Position numbers and translations under genes: made by a program
The notes under the pieces: generated by a model
What the model saw: only the letters and a program-made list of their open reading frames with translations
Told to the model about the DNA's origin: nothing
The model's database searches: none
Assembly (NCBI GenBank): GCA_019155205.2
Contig: JAHNZQ020003148.1
Location: 1,071,459 to 1,135,458, forward strand
Source: Gracilaria vermiculophylla
Lineage: Eukaryota > Rhodophyta > Florideophyceae > Gracilariales > Gracilariaceae
DNA length: 64,000 nucleotides
Direction of reading: 5' to 3'
Part shown: positions 24,090 to 35,121 of the stretch, piece after piece
How positions within the stretch are numbered: position 1 is the stretch's first letter
Layout of the letters: each line of letters opens with the position of its first letter

Positions 24090-24960
24090 TTAGAGTTTGA
24101 GAATTTTTTTTGCACGTTTCATTACGTTTGATTGACGACGTCGTTTGAAGTAGGCGCGAACCTTTGAAGGAACATCTTCAAACATTATCAGTAGAGGTTC
24201 CCAAGAGTCTCCGTTTAAAGTTAGACCTTTCCATACGACAAGGACTTCGAATTCTCCATCATGGTCGCGAACGTCTTTGATCTTGTCAACCGAATACCAG
24301 ATACGGTCAGAGAAGTCAGCAATCTCTTGCATCTGAGCAGGTGTACCAACAAGGCCATCCACATAAGGTTTGATTCGAGAAATATGTATATCCTCAGTAT
24401 CTTTCGTCACCAAATGTTCGACCTTGAAAGTAAAGTCTGACAGAGCTTGAATTATGCGTCGAGGTCCAACCCAATTTGCGGACATCTTCGTTTGAGGTCC
24501 ACAAGTACGAGCGACAACAACATAGTCACCGACAACAAGATTGCATGGGTAAACACCGGTGCGAGCATTGTGACGAGCAATTGATTTCTTACGAGAGTTC
24601 GGCAACGTCGTGTTGACGGACTTGTGCATCTCGTCCAGAGATTTCTGTAACTCGTCAATTTTGAGCAACTGGATAACTCGAGTTTCATCCAAGTTCGTAG
24701 CAACAACGTAGTTGATGTTGGAAAGTGCGATACTGAGTGGATTTCCAGAAGGTATACCAGTGTGGACTGTGATAGGAGCCTTGTTACCAAGTCGACGTGC
24801 CGGAGTATTATTGATGATACTCAATATCGCTGGCACGGTAGTAGGCCATTCTGCTTCGGGTATCTTGAACTCAGCGCTGAAAGCACGCATTACTCGGAGT
24901 ACTTGCTTACACACAGCTTCTACTGTACCGTTTGACCACGGAACATATGGGTAGAGAAGT
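24090..24960 (-). pseudogene. Family C integrase C-terminus and chromodomain
   Basis: This is the C-terminal half of the integrase, in a different frame from the upstream core, so a frameshift lies near 24945. The catalytic glutamate is in NGTVEAVCKQVL. A helical region and a basic strand domain follow (YPCNLVVGDYVVVART, WVGPRRIIQALSDFTFKVEH). A chromodomain follows near 24290-24150 (YSVDKIKDVRDHDGEFEVLV, WKGLTLNGDSWEPL). The protein ends in a basic tail with RRRQ and KRAKK. The frame is open for 274 codons. Confidence 0.87.
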
Positions 24961-27480
24961 TGTGCTTGGCACCGAGAGAAGAGGCAAAGATTTCCACCAT
25001 TTGATTCTTGAAGTGGGTGCCTTGGTCAGAAAACCAATGAAGAACTTGAACGAACGTGGTGAAATATTCCATGAGTACTTCGGCGGTAGTTTCAGCATCG
25101 GCAGATTTATATGATCGAAGAAAGCAATAGCCTGAGAAGTCGTCTTTGAGTATGAGTATATACTCTCTCTGATTGGATGAATCTCCGACATATAGATAGT
25201 CAAAGTGCAATAGTTCGCAGACCTTATCAGCGTGAATCTGAGATCCAAGAGTTCGTCTGACCTTGTCGACATTGGCAGATAGCAAACATACTAAGCAACC
25301 ATTGACAAACGCTTTGATGTCTTCTTTTATGTTCTTCCAGTACATTTTCTCCTTAATGATTTCGCAAGTAGTAGTGTACCCACGATTTCCAGAAAATCCA
25401 AAGTGAGCAGAAACAGCGATACGAAGCTGAAGGTCTTCGTCATCAGCGGGAATGTACAGCTGTCCATTAGAGTCATACCATAAATCCATTTCATCAGATA
25501 CTAACTTGTATCCTTTGTGTTCAGGAGGCGGATTCTTCTTCTGAGAAGCGGCGATGACTTCGAGAGAGGGGAGTTCAGGTTTGTCTTCAGTAAGAAGCGG
25601 GACCTTGATTGCACTCACACGAAGAGCAGGAGCGGTTTCATATCCAAGAGCTGCCCAACGGGTAAGAATATCTGCCCAGACGTTACTTTCACCAGGTATG
25701 TGTTCGATAGTGAAGTTGAACTCAGCAAGTCGAAGAGCCCAACGTTGAACCTTGTGAACCACATGTCGAGCAACGTTCGAGTTGAGTCTTGTAGTGAATA
25801 ACATGTACAAGATGTTTTTGTGATCCGTGAATAGAGAGAATTCACATCAAGCCACTAAGATATGAGATAGTCGTACAACAGAAGCAACTATTGCATAGGT
25901 TTCTTTCTCGGGCATTGTCCAGCGAATAGATGAACCACGAAACGTACCGGAAACAAATCCTACTGGAAAGTGTTCCCAGGTCTGCGGAGCTTTCCCAGAC
26001 TTAAATTCTCGTTGAGTGACCTGCGTCAGTACTCCGGACCAGTGAGGTTCCGATGCGTCGGTGAAGAGACAAAGTCGTTTTTCAGGGTCAGCAGTAGCTA
26101 ATGTAGCTTGTTCTTTGATCGCATCGATGAGTCGTTGAAATGCATCTTGGTGTGCATCCCCCCACGACGAGACCGGGCGGTTGAAGATACGAGTATTTTT
26201 CCTACACCCATATTTGGAATAATTATCTTCCAAGAGATCATGAAGTTTTGAAATGAGAAGCGAATAATTTGGTATTGCCGTTCGCATCCAATTAGCACCG
26301 TGAACCAATTCCATTAATGCTCCGACAGTAGTAGGTGGAGACATTTCGGTGAGTGCCTCGTATTGGCGAGGGTGAAATTTAACACCATTTTTGTTGATTA
26401 TGCGCCCACAGAACTGAACTTCATTTGTAGTAAGTTTGCACTTGGTCGGATTCAGCTTCAGTCCTTTGTCTCGACAGACTTCAAATACTGCCAGCAATTT
26501 TTCAAGCAATAACGAAGCGTCTGTAGCATGTCCCAATAGATCATCAAGATAGATAAGTAGATCCAAGTCGCCAAAGAGTGACTCCATGGAAGACTGAAAA
26601 TAAGCAACAGCAATAGTTGCGCCATGTAGAACCCTATTCGGTGTATAAACGCCAAAAGGTGTATGAAATGATTGACATTCACGCGATTCAGCAGGCAATG
26701 GGAATTGCCAATAGCCATGAAGAAAATCCAAGTTAAACCAAATTTTGGATTCATTTAGCTTATCGAGCATAGGATCAGCGTGAGGCATCGGCCACACGGT
26801 TTTCTTGGTCTGAGCATTGACAGGGCGAAGGTCGACGGTAAATCGAAATCCTTCTTTTCCAGGTTTGGGTACGACAAGAGGAGCACATGCCCATTTGGAT
26901 TCATTGTTTCGCTTAATGTAGCCAGTATCAATTAATTCTTCCACTTTCGATTTCAGGAATGTAAGTTGTTCTGGCGAATATGTGCGCTTACAAACTTTGA
27001 CAGGACGAGTATTACCCTCGAACTCAATGTTCATTGGCTCAACCTCAACAGGTGGGTTTTGGCCAAGTTTCACGCGGAAAATATCCTTGAACTCAGTCAC
27101 AAGTTTCTTAAGCGTCGGAACAAGATCCTTGGGTAGGTGTTTGCATGCACGGGTGATCATAGAATCGAGAGCTTTTTCGATCTCATTCTTGTCTTGAATA
27201 CCAACACGGACATCCTTGTAATCAATGTCGTCTCCATCTTTTAGCGAAAAGCTTCCATTAGACATCATACTGCAGATACGTGATGGCTTGATAACAGACT
27301 TTTCCAGATTGATTTCATCCGATAGCAATGTCATTCCAAGTTTTCCAACTTTAGAAGATTCATCATGAACTTGTAAATCGCTATAGTCAATTGAAGAAAA
27401 GCGATCGATGTTGTCGGCTAGAAAGTCTTTGACGTTCAGACCAGAGTGTACCAGAAATGGATTTCCAAGTATGATTTCAC
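24920..27480 (-). pseudogene. Family C protease end, RT, RNase H and integrase core
   Basis: This is the central pol of the family C element. The last protease strand (ILGNPFLVHSGLNVKDFL) is near 27470. RT follows, with VDLRPVNAQT, FNLDFLHGYWQFPL and the catalytic LLIYLDDLLGHA at about 26540. RNase H follows (LCLFTDASEPHWSGVL, MPEKETYAIV, FSLFTDHKNILYM), then the integrase zinc region (HFGFSGNRGYTTT, CLVC) and core (LHFDYLYVGD, HWFSDQGTHFKN). The frame is open from 27334 to a TGA at 25847 and open again to 24920. Only this stop and the frameshift before the catalytic glutamate break pol, so this copy is much better preserved than its neighbours. Confidence 0.9.
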
Positions 27481-28700
27481 CAGCACAGGCATTTCCAGGT
27501 CGAACATGATTATCGTTATTTGAGCAGAACCTTCTGAGTAGATAATGTGTACATCGACGGCCTTAAGTTCCTCAGGTTTTGACAGCAATCGTGTAGGTAA
27601 ATAAATACCTTTATCGCCAAGAAAATTGACAATAGTTTCGGATATTGCATCACTGTCAGCACCAGAAGCAATGCGACATGCAAACTTGAAACCACTGAGT
27701 TCAGCTTGAACAACAGCAGTACAGTCGCTTGAATTGGTAGAAATTTCAGCCTGACATTCTGGTGTACCGACAGGTTTTGAGCCAACCAAAGCAGATACAC
27801 TGGGTTTTTTCTCTTGTTTCTTCTTCTCGCGATACTCTTCCAGAAACTTCTTCGCTTGCTCTTTTGTAGTCTCAGAGCAGTCCTTGACAAGGTGTTTTTC
27901 ATTATAAGCAGGGTTTAAACACAAAGGCAAAGATTTCGATTCTTTGCTCGCGTTACTACTCCTGAAAGCCTTGGAGGAAGCTCCCTTGCTCTTTTCAGCC
28001 GGTGATTGGCCAACAGAAGGTTTCTTGTCATTCTTACTCGAAGTATCTCGATTCTTGTTTCGAGATTGTAAGTACCTTCGTAATGGTTGAGCTTCTTCGA
28101 ATATCTCAGCTTTGTCTGACAAGAAATCCATGAAGCCAAAGTAATCGTTCTTCAGCTCAGCTTTATCCAACTGTAGAGCATCTTCGACACGTGTCTTGAG
28201 CTGAGGAGGTTGCAACACAGAAATTATATGTTGAATAGCAGCTTTTTGAGAAGTCTCCACAAATTTCCAACCACGTTTCTCACAAAGCTCCAAATAAGAG
28301 GCAGACAGCATGAGAATTCGTAGTCGAGCATCAGATTCATTCGCATCAAGTTTGACATTACGCTTGACGTCAGCCAGTGCAGATTCAACAGAAACGGTTC
28401 TCGAACTTCCAGATAACTCTTCTAGCTTGTTCTTAATAACAGCTTCTATGATTGTCCAACCTGCGTAATAGCAGCGCCAAATACTCTTGCCCGAATAAGA
28501 GATTTCAAGTACATAGCAGGAAAGCAGGATCGAAATGATACAGCTGTAAGCCCAGGTTGCCCATTGATAGCGTCTTCATAAGCTTCTCGATCAGCTAAGA
28601 AGTCTTGGACTGCCTTGCAAGAGATGGACGTGATCCTCGGTGCTTGAGTCGGTGCGAAGAGATGTGCACGATTTCCAACGTTGTTTCCTTGATCACCCAT
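27436..28700 (-). pseudogene. Family C Gag and protease active-site region
   Basis: Gag starts at an ATG at 28698-28700, only about 45 bases inside the LTR. The N-terminal 80 residues are in one frame; a frameshift near 28450 moves the rest to another. The nucleocapsid has a damaged zinc knuckle, CLNPAYNEKHLVKDC, in which the expected second cysteine is tyrosine. The protease active site is also changed: ASGADSDAIS where relatives have an Asp before SGADS. A further frameshift near 27480 leads into pol. Gag and the start of the protease share a frame, as in elements that make a fused Gag-Pro. Confidence 0.82.
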
Positions 28701-28743
28701 GTTGACGTTAACCGACTTACTGCGCGCAGCTAGCAGTTTGAAC

Positions 28744-29833
28744 TGTTGTGTGTTGAGTCACCAAGCCAGTTGTCGATGGCTGATAGGGTAGTGGTAGAAT
28801 TCCAGAGGTGGAATACTGGAATGGGATTGGTTGGAGTTGGTATCACCGGAGACGATGATTGGTTGATGTAGGAGACCAATGTTGATGATTGGTCGATGAA
28901 GTTGATGAAGTTATGATGACTAGTTGATGGGATGTTGAGATGGTTCTTGACGACTAATAAACAGATACCAGCCTCGCCTTCACACTGACCAGAGGTGCGG
29001 TAGGTGAAGAACGTAGACCCTTGTTGTGGTACTGTCAGCCCTCCTGTCGAGGTAGTAAAGCACAACGTCCGTTAGGAGTTTTTGGTGACTCCAAAGGCGC
29101 GTGTTCCTAAAGGTGGTCTCCGGTATCCGCTGTCGCGAGCCGGGGGAATTCTGAAAGGGATCCGCAAACACCAAGCGGAGGGGGAGGTTCACTGGGCGGA
29201 CAATGCTCCTACAGGCGCTGCTATGATGCGACCTGGGGATCGGCGGCTTAGAAACCTGCGTGAATAGACAAGAGACTCCAACCGGAAAAATGTAGAAGAA
29301 GACTCAAGGGTGCTTGTCTTTACTTCCCCAGAGGTGGAGCTCAACCGACAGGTTAAATATCAAGCCGGGAGCCCGCCTCGGCAGGTCTCACTACTGTGCT
29401 AATTACCTGCATAAAATATCTAAAACAAATAATAAATTCTACCGTACCTTAAGGATACTGTAGCGCACGCGGACAATATTATGCACCACGTGGTCCAGCT
29501 AATAAATTACGAACCCTCCTTAGGAATACTATGCCTTAAGGCCAAACCACCATAATTCCGTAGGAGCCACTGTACTACACTTGTAGTCGGGGAGGTAGAT
29601 GTGGTGAGGTAGAGCAGGTTGAGAGGTGGTCGTCTCTGGCTGGCCAAAAGTAGCGATCAGCTTAGGTTTATATAGACTAGATTTGCACAGCGAGTGAGTG
29701 TCAGCATTTCAAGAAGAAAAAATCGAGCCAATAAAATTCTAAGATGTGGGTGTAGAAATTAAAACATTAAAACATTTCTAAAAAGGATACAGCAAGGTAG
29801 CATTAGTGCCACGGTTCATCAGGCAACATGACA
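28744..29833 (-). repeat. 5' LTR of family C, split by a solo LTR
   Basis: This is the second copy of the repeat at 23543-24073. It matches from TGTTGTGTGTTGAGTCACC at 28744 to CATGACA at 29833. It is interrupted at 29025-29579 by a family A solo LTR. Confidence 0.9.
29025..29579 (-). repeat. Solo family A LTR inside the family C LTR
   Basis: A complete 555-base LTR flanked by the 5-base duplication CTTGT (29020-29024 and 29580-29584). The uninterrupted family C LTR has a single CTTGT at that place. A lone LTR with an intact duplication is the product of recombination between the two LTRs of a former full element. Confidence 0.93.
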
Positions 29834-30541
29834 GCGTAGAAGCAATGACCGGCCGATTCCACGGAGTTGTTCGATGCTTTACCGACTCCCATGCACTGAT
29901 GGAAGCCATTCAAGGCAACTTGAAAACCCAATGGAGTACTCTGCAGCGGCTTGCACATTTACTCTTTTACTTGTCCTAATAACGCCAGGTCCACCTGTGT
30001 TGGGTGCCCAATCATTGTGGATTCCAGCAGCATGACTTTGTATATGCCTTGGTAAAGTCCAGACTTGGGCTGCCGCTGCTGGCGCAAATAGAAGTTCCTA
30101 TCGAATACGCTGATGTGAAGGCCCGCCTTAAAGGAGAGCGTAGCCGCCGCAGTATAGCCTCTCGATGTGATTTGTCGGCCTACAGTGAGAACGAGGCTCG
30201 AAAGGCCGAGGTCACGCTCGCCCAGTTTTTTTCGGGCCATGTACGGTCGCTGCATCCTGTTGCATCGTATATGGACGGAAAAACGAAACGGTGCGAGTGT
30301 GGCACCAACGTCAAGAAAGACATTGAACACGTGCTGTTTCGGTGTGCTCTGACCAACCAGTCCAGCAGGGACGAAATAATCTCGCCAGGGAAACAAAGAG
30401 GTAAGACGGTAACAAAAATGGTTCGACAATGGCCGTCAAGACTTCTGGCCTTCTTAAATAGAGAAAATTATGTTGAATATTTTCCCCAGCTTCTTGTAAT
30501 AAAAGGAGCTGCGCCACAGTAAAGAAGAAGAAGAAAATGTG
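29834..30541 (+). mobile_element. LINE 3' part with RNase H and tail
   Basis: This continues the LINE after the family C insertion. The RNase H residues FTDSHALMEAI and the later VHLCWVPNHCGF are visible. An open frame of 172 codons (30004-30522) follows, with a Cys/His cluster, CECGTNVKKDIEHVLFRC, typical of the C-terminus of RNase H-bearing LINE proteins. The element ends in an AAAGAAGAAGAAGAAAATG tail before the target duplication at 30542. Confidence 0.85.
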
Positions 30542-30949
30542 AGAGGTATCTGTTTGTGAGTGGCCGGCGCGCTCACCAGATTTGAACCCAATCGCAAACG
30601 GTTGGGGACTGCTGGCGAAGATGGTTTATGCGCTTGGAAGGCAATTTCAGACAGTTTTTAACTCAAAAACTGTATTAAAAATTGCTGGAAATGTTTACCA
30701 GTTTTAACTGTGGAAAAGTATATCAACTCGATGCCGAAACGATGCATTAGCGTTATAGAGGAAAAAGGGTGCAAAATAAACTATTGAGCGTCGCGCAGTA
30801 AAGATTTGTTATTGATGCTCATATGTTTTTGAAACTGTGTTTTGACTTTACATTTTTCTGAAACCTATTTTTGTAGGCGTACAGTATTAAGTACATTTGG
30901 TAGTTTTTTTGAGATTTCACAGCATGTCGTATGTTTTTGAAACAGTCTG
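30542..30949 (+). mobile_element. Tc1/mariner element 1, right part
   Basis: This holds the end of the transposase, with the catalytic glutamate region [19 protein letters not shown] (the expected Glu-Asn reads Ala-Asn, so the acidic residue is lost) and several stops. The right terminal inverted repeat GTATGTTTTTGAAACAGTCTG ends at about 30949 and is the imperfect reverse complement of the left end at 19231. The first 8 bases are the LINE target duplication. Confidence 0.85.
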
Positions 30950-31802
30950 TCTAACGTTACTACGGCGTGCGCTTTGCTGCGCGAGCAAGAACTGCACACA
31001 TTAACAGCACATGCATTCACCTTTAGAGCGTCAGCGGCGGGGCAAAGCCGTTGTCCAACTTGTTGGAGCTACTTGCCGTTCGTTCGGGGTCAGTGGCGGC
31101 GAACGCTGTCAGCTCGCAATGTCCGTCATGTACGCAACTCAATATTTGCTGCCTTGAGACATGGTGAGCATTGCAAAACAATGTCACGATTGCATTGCGT
31201 TGTAGATGTGTATGAATGTTTTCATGCTACTGCCGATCAAAGCAAGCTCAACGGCTTGCGGAGCCAAACCACTGCCATCAATTGCTGAAACAAACGACGT
31301 TCGGCCACGGTTGCGTACAGGGGTGCGGCACTCATGCTCTAACACAACGTTTTGGGCAGTGCAAACAGTGCTTTAAAACGAGGTATGACTGCACCAAGTG
31401 CAATCGACGGACACAGCCGGGGTGCGGGAGGGCACCGTCTCGTCCGAGACGCAAAAAAAACGAAACATGCGCATTCATGCGCTCTGCAGCCCACTGTGTT
31501 GCATGCTTGACGCAAACACGCTATCCGTGGCGCACACGAGTTGTGCCATGGCGCAAAAGCGGAGCGCGATCTTGGGCGCAACGTTGGGCCATGGGCGCGT
31601 GGGCGCCGAAGAGCGACGCACGCGGAGAGGCGCGGCGGGGAGAGAGGGTGGGGAAGAGGCAGGTTAAAGGGGGCGGCGAGTGCGCGCAGGGGCGGCGCGG
31701 GGGTGGCGCAGGGGCGACTTAAGCGCGGCGGCCGTTTAAAAACGCGAGGTCGCGGCATGCGGTACAGCCGCCGCGCGCGTGCGCACTCTCGCACCGCTGT
31801 GC
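30950..31802. other. Transition from transposon region to GC-rich island
   Basis: No gene is recognised. Base composition changes from mixed to strongly GC-rich at about 31.4-31.6 kb. The last part before 31803 should hold the promoter of the first thioredoxin-like gene. Confidence 0.5.
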
Positions 31803-31916
31803 ATGGATCGACGCGCCGCCTTCGCCGCGGCGACGCCGCTCGCAGCGTCGCGCGCCGCGCACGCGCACGCGCACGCGCGCGCGCGCCTCTCGCCGCGGCG
31901 CCCCGCGGCGACGGCG

Positions 31917-31965
<49 letters not shown>

Positions 31966-32352
31966 CGGGCGGCGCGCGCGCGAGTGAGCCGGTGCAGCTG
32001 CTGAGCGGCGCGGAGCAGTTCGACGAGGCGCTGCGCGCGGCGGCGCCGCAGGCGCTGACGGTGGTGAAGCTGTTCGCGCCGTGGTGCCGGTCGTGCCGCG
32101 CGCTGGCGCCCAAGGTGAACCGGCTGGCGCGCGAGTTCCCCGGCGTGCGCTTCTTCAAGGTGGACGCGGCGCGCGACCGGGCGCTGTGCGCGCGGCTGCG
32201 CGCGGCCAGCATGCCCACGTTCATCTTCTACCACGGCGGCGGCGGGCGCGAGGTGGCGCGCGTGTGCTGCGGGCCGCTGCGCGCGCACCTGCTGCGGCGC
32301 ACGCTGCAGCAGTGCGTGGACGGCGTGTGCGCGCTCGACGACGCGCCGGCGT

Positions 32353-32384
<32 letters not shown>

Positions 32385-32396
32385 GCGCGACGCTGA
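31803..32396 (+). CDS. Thioredoxin-like protein with WCRSC active site and presequence
   Basis: This is a 197-residue thioredoxin-fold protein, predicted to exchange disulfides with target proteins. The first 70 or so residues are rich in Ala, Arg and His with no acidic residues until the fold begins, consistent with an organelle-targeting presequence. The fold follows: SEPVQLLSGAEQFDEAL, then VVKLFAPWCRSCRALAPKV with the CxxC site (normally WCGPC), then FFKVDAA and the cis-proline SMPTFIFY. A Pro tail closes the protein. WCRSC and two further cysteines (CARL, CC) resemble the atypical plastid thioredoxins (ACHT type) of plants, but that assignment is inference. The start is the first ATG in frame; an upstream GTG is ignored. 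It runs tail to tail with the next gene, with three bases between stops. Confidence 0.85.
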
Positions 32397-32399
32397 GCG

Positions 32400-32762
32400 T
32401 CAGAGCCAGTCGCGCAGGTGGTCGGCCAGCGCGTCCGGGCAGCTGGTGGAGAAGTGGTCGACGCGGCGGCCGGCGCGGAAGACGATGAAGGTGGGCACGC
32501 TGCGCACGCCCAGCGCGCACAGCGTGCGCGCGCCGTCGTCGTCGCGCGCCACGATGAGCTCGGCGAAGCGTGCGCGCGCGGCGTGCGCGACGGCGGCGCG
32601 CTCGAACGGGCGGCGCACGCGCGCGCACGCGCGGCAGCCGCTCGCCGACACCTTGACCACGGCCAGCGGCGCGTCGGCCGCCAGCGCCAGCACCTCCTCC
32701 GCGCTGTGCGCGCGCCGCGGCGACGCCGTCATCACGACCGCACTCGCAAACGCCGCACGCAT
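32400..32762 (-). CDS. Small thioredoxin-like protein with GCRAC active site
   Basis: This encodes a 120-residue thioredoxin-fold protein. After a short hydrophobic N-terminus (MRAAFASAVVMTAS) come VVKVSASGCRACARVRRPF with the CxxC pair, ELIVARDDDGA, and the cis-proline SVPTFIVF. The Trp normally before the first active-site Cys is absent (Ser-Gly instead), so redox activity may differ. The ATG at 32762 is the first in frame; codons further upstream are open but lack an ATG. Its stop lies three bases from the stop of the neighbouring thioredoxin gene, so their 3' untranslated regions must overlap. The two are similar in fold, but their sequences are too different to call a recent duplication. 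Confidence 0.78.
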   Translation of the reverse strand: MRAAFASAVVMTASPRRAHSAEEVLALAADAPLAVVKVSASGCRACARVRRPFERAAVAHAARARFAELIVARDDDGARTLCALGVRSVPTFIVFRAGRRVDHFSTSCPDALADHLRDWL

Positions 32763-33311
32763 GGCGGCGACGGCGGGCGACGGCGGGCGGGCGACGGCGG
32801 GCGGGCGGGCGGGCGGACGGGCCGGCGGCGGGCGACGCGCGCGGCTGCGACAAGCACGGCGCGCTGCGGGTGCGGGCGCTTGGCCACAGCAGCTACTGCA
32901 GTAAAACAGCACAAACGCTGCGCTTTTTTTCAACGCACTCCCAAAAAACTAAACAAAAACAAAAAAAAGGGCGGCAGCACGACCAACGCGTGTGGCCACC
33001 GCCGGCACCAATGGACGCGCCACCACCCGCCCGGCCCCCTTCTCCAGCGTCATGTACCCTTCTCGCGCGTAGCCTTCTCGCGCGTGGCCTTCTCGCGCGT
33101 AGCCTGCTCGCCCGTGGCCTTCTCGCCCGTGGCCTTCTCGCGCGTGGCCTTCTCGCCCGTGGCCTTCTCGCGCGTAGCCTTCTCGCGCGCAGCCTTGTCG
33201 GCGCAACGCTTCGGTGGCGCCAGCGTGCGCGCACCGGCGCGCGGCGCAGTGCACGTGCGCCCACAATCGGTGGCACAGTGCAGCGTGCGCCCACAATCGG
33301 CGCGCGCCCCA
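32763..33311. other. Intergenic region with two repeat arrays
   Basis: This lies between the start of the small thioredoxin gene and the stop of cystathionine gamma-synthase. It holds an A-rich patch at 32946-32968, the 15-base array at 33060-33194 and two copies of TGCGCCCACAATCGG near 33256 and 33287. Confidence 0.7.
33060..33194 (+). repeat. 15-base tandem repeat, nine copies
   Basis: Nine adjacent copies of TTCTCGCGCGTGGCC, with G/A and G/C variants, then one degenerate copy. The period is a multiple of three, so the array is open in several frames (for example ATREK repeats on the minus strand), but no gene uses it. Confidence 0.92.
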
Positions 33312-34680
33312 TCACACGGCCTCCAGCGCCGACAGCACGTCGCGCACCAGGTCGTGCGTGTCCTCAATGCCGCACGAAAGGCGGATGAGGCCGTTGCTGA
33401 TGCCCAGCCGCCGGCGCTCGTGCAGCGGCTTGTCAAAGTAGCCCATGATGCACACCTGCTCCACCATGGACTCGCAGCCGCCCATGCTGGGGCCGATGTA
33501 CGGCAGCGTGAGCGCGTCCACAAAGCGCCCGGCCGCCTCGAACGTGGCGCGGCTCCACGCGCAGCCGTCGCCCACCAGCTCGAAGCTCAGCACGCCGCCC
33601 GTGCCGTGCGGCAGCACGCGCGCCGCCGTCGCGTAGTCGGCGTGCGTCGGCAGCGACGGCAGGTGCACGGCGCCCACCTTGGCGTGCGCGCTCAGCGCCG
33701 CGCCCACCGCCGCCGCGTTGCGGTTGTGCGCCACCATGCGCACGCCCAGCGTCTTGAGCCCGCGCCCGACCAGGAACGCGGCGTGCGGGTCGATGACGCC
33801 GCCCAGCACGCCGTGCAGCGCGCGCACGCGCGCAATCAGCTCCGCGCGCCCGGCCAGCGCGCCGCACAGCACGTCGTGGTGCCCGGCCAGGTACTTGGTG
33901 CCCGAGTGCAGCACCAGGTCGGCGCCGAGCTCCACCGGCCGCAGGTTCACCGGCGTGGCGAACGTCGAGTCGATCACGCTCAGCACGCCCGCCGCGCGGC
34001 ACATGGCCGCGATGCGCGGCACGTCCACCACGCGCAGCAGCGGGTTGGTGGGCGCCTCCGAGAAGTACAGCTGCGGCCGGTGCACGCGCAGCGCGTGCTG
34101 CAGCGCCGCCAGGTCGTCCGCCTCCACCACCGTGCGCCCCACGCCCATGTTGGGCAGCACCGTGTCCACAAACTGCCGCGTGCGCCGGTAGCAGTCCGTG
34201 GTGACCACGATGTGGCCGTCGCGCGGCACCAGCGCCAGCAGCATCGTCGTCACCGCGTTCATGCCGCTGGCCGACAGCACGCAGTCCTCGGCGCGCTCCA
34301 GCGACATGAGCTTCTCCTCCACGGCGCGCGTCGTCGGGTTGCCGTAGCGGCCGTACTCGAACGACTCATACGTGCCGCAGTTGTACTGGATGCAGTCGGC
34401 CGTGGAGCGGAACGCGAACGTGGCCGTCTGCGCGATGGGCATCTGCACCGCGTCCAGCAGCGCCCTGGTCTTCTTGCCGCCGCGCACGCGCTCGCCGCCG
34501 TGCACGGCGCGCGTCTGCGCGCGGCCGTCGCGCACGGCGGCGTGCATGCGCAGCCGCGATTCGCCGTCCACCAGCAGCGAGTCCAGCTGGTCCAGGGGGT
34601 GCGCCGCCTGCGCTGCACCCGCGTCGCCCACGTACGCCGCCACCGTCGCCGCCTCGTCGCCGTCGCCGTCGCCGGCGGCG

Positions 34681-34712
<32 letters not shown>

Positions 34713-34871
34713 CGGCTTGACGCGCGGGTTGGGGTCGCTGAGGGTGGCGCGCGGCACGAAGCGGGGCGCGGCGGTGGGGCGCGCGCGCGGGGGGGGCATG
34801 CCGCGCGTCCAGCCGCGATCGCTGCGCGCCGGGGTGGCGATGAGAAACGAGAAAGCGAATGCGGGCGTCAT
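33312..34871 (-). CDS. CGS: Cystathionine gamma-synthase, plant type
   Basis: This PLP enzyme joins cysteine to an activated homoserine ester to make cystathionine, the committed step towards methionine. It is 519 residues long. The first 70 or so residues (MTPAFAFSFLIATPARSDRG onward) are basic, rich in Ala, Pro and Ser, and fit a plastid presequence. The catalytic part has FEYGRYGNPTTRAVEEKL, SASGMNAVTTMLLALV, TTDCYRRTRQFVDTVLP and DSTFATPVNLRPVELGAD. The PLP lysine is in LHSGTKYLAGHHDVLCGA, near residue 340. SMGGCESMVEQ and RLSCGIEDTHDLVRDV close the fold. The ATG at 34871 gives the presequence; codons upstream are open only because of GC content. It is divergent from the methyltransferase gene, about 250 bases apart. 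Confidence 0.93.
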
Positions 34872-35121
34872 TGCGATCGGTTGCGCGGCGGCGGAGGCGG
34901 TGGGCGAGAATGGGGGAGTGGGCGGCGGCGGAGGGCGAACGGTGATGGAGATTGGGAGCAACGCACACGGCGAAGCTAAAAGGGCGCGGCGATTTTGCGC
35001 ACCGCGCGCTGCGCGGTGGCAACGTTGCCAGCCGGTGGCGGCGGCGGAGAGGGCGGCGGCGGCGGCGGAGACGGCGACGGCGGCGACGGCGGCGACGGCG
35101 GCGAAGGCGGCGGCGCGGGTG
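34872..35121. promoter_or_regulatory. Shared divergent promoter region
   Basis: 250 bases separate the start codons of cystathionine gamma-synthase (minus) and the TRM61-like gene (plus). It is GC-rich with GGCGGC repeats and no TATA box. If the upstream in-frame ATG at 34945 were used for TRM61, only 73 bases would remain. Confidence 0.5.

Noticed and set aside
32763..32933. N-terminal extension of the small thioredoxin to 177 residues
   Set aside because: The upstream open stretch begins with TTG, not ATG. A 5' exon is possible but unsupported.
33060..33194. CRISPR-like array
   Set aside because: Units are adjacent without spacers, and the genome is eukaryotic.
32418..34979. 853-codon plus-strand open frame opposite cystathionine gamma-synthase
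   Set aside because: It is antisense to a clear conserved gene, consists of His/Arg/Ala-rich nonsense, and exists because high GC removes stop codons.
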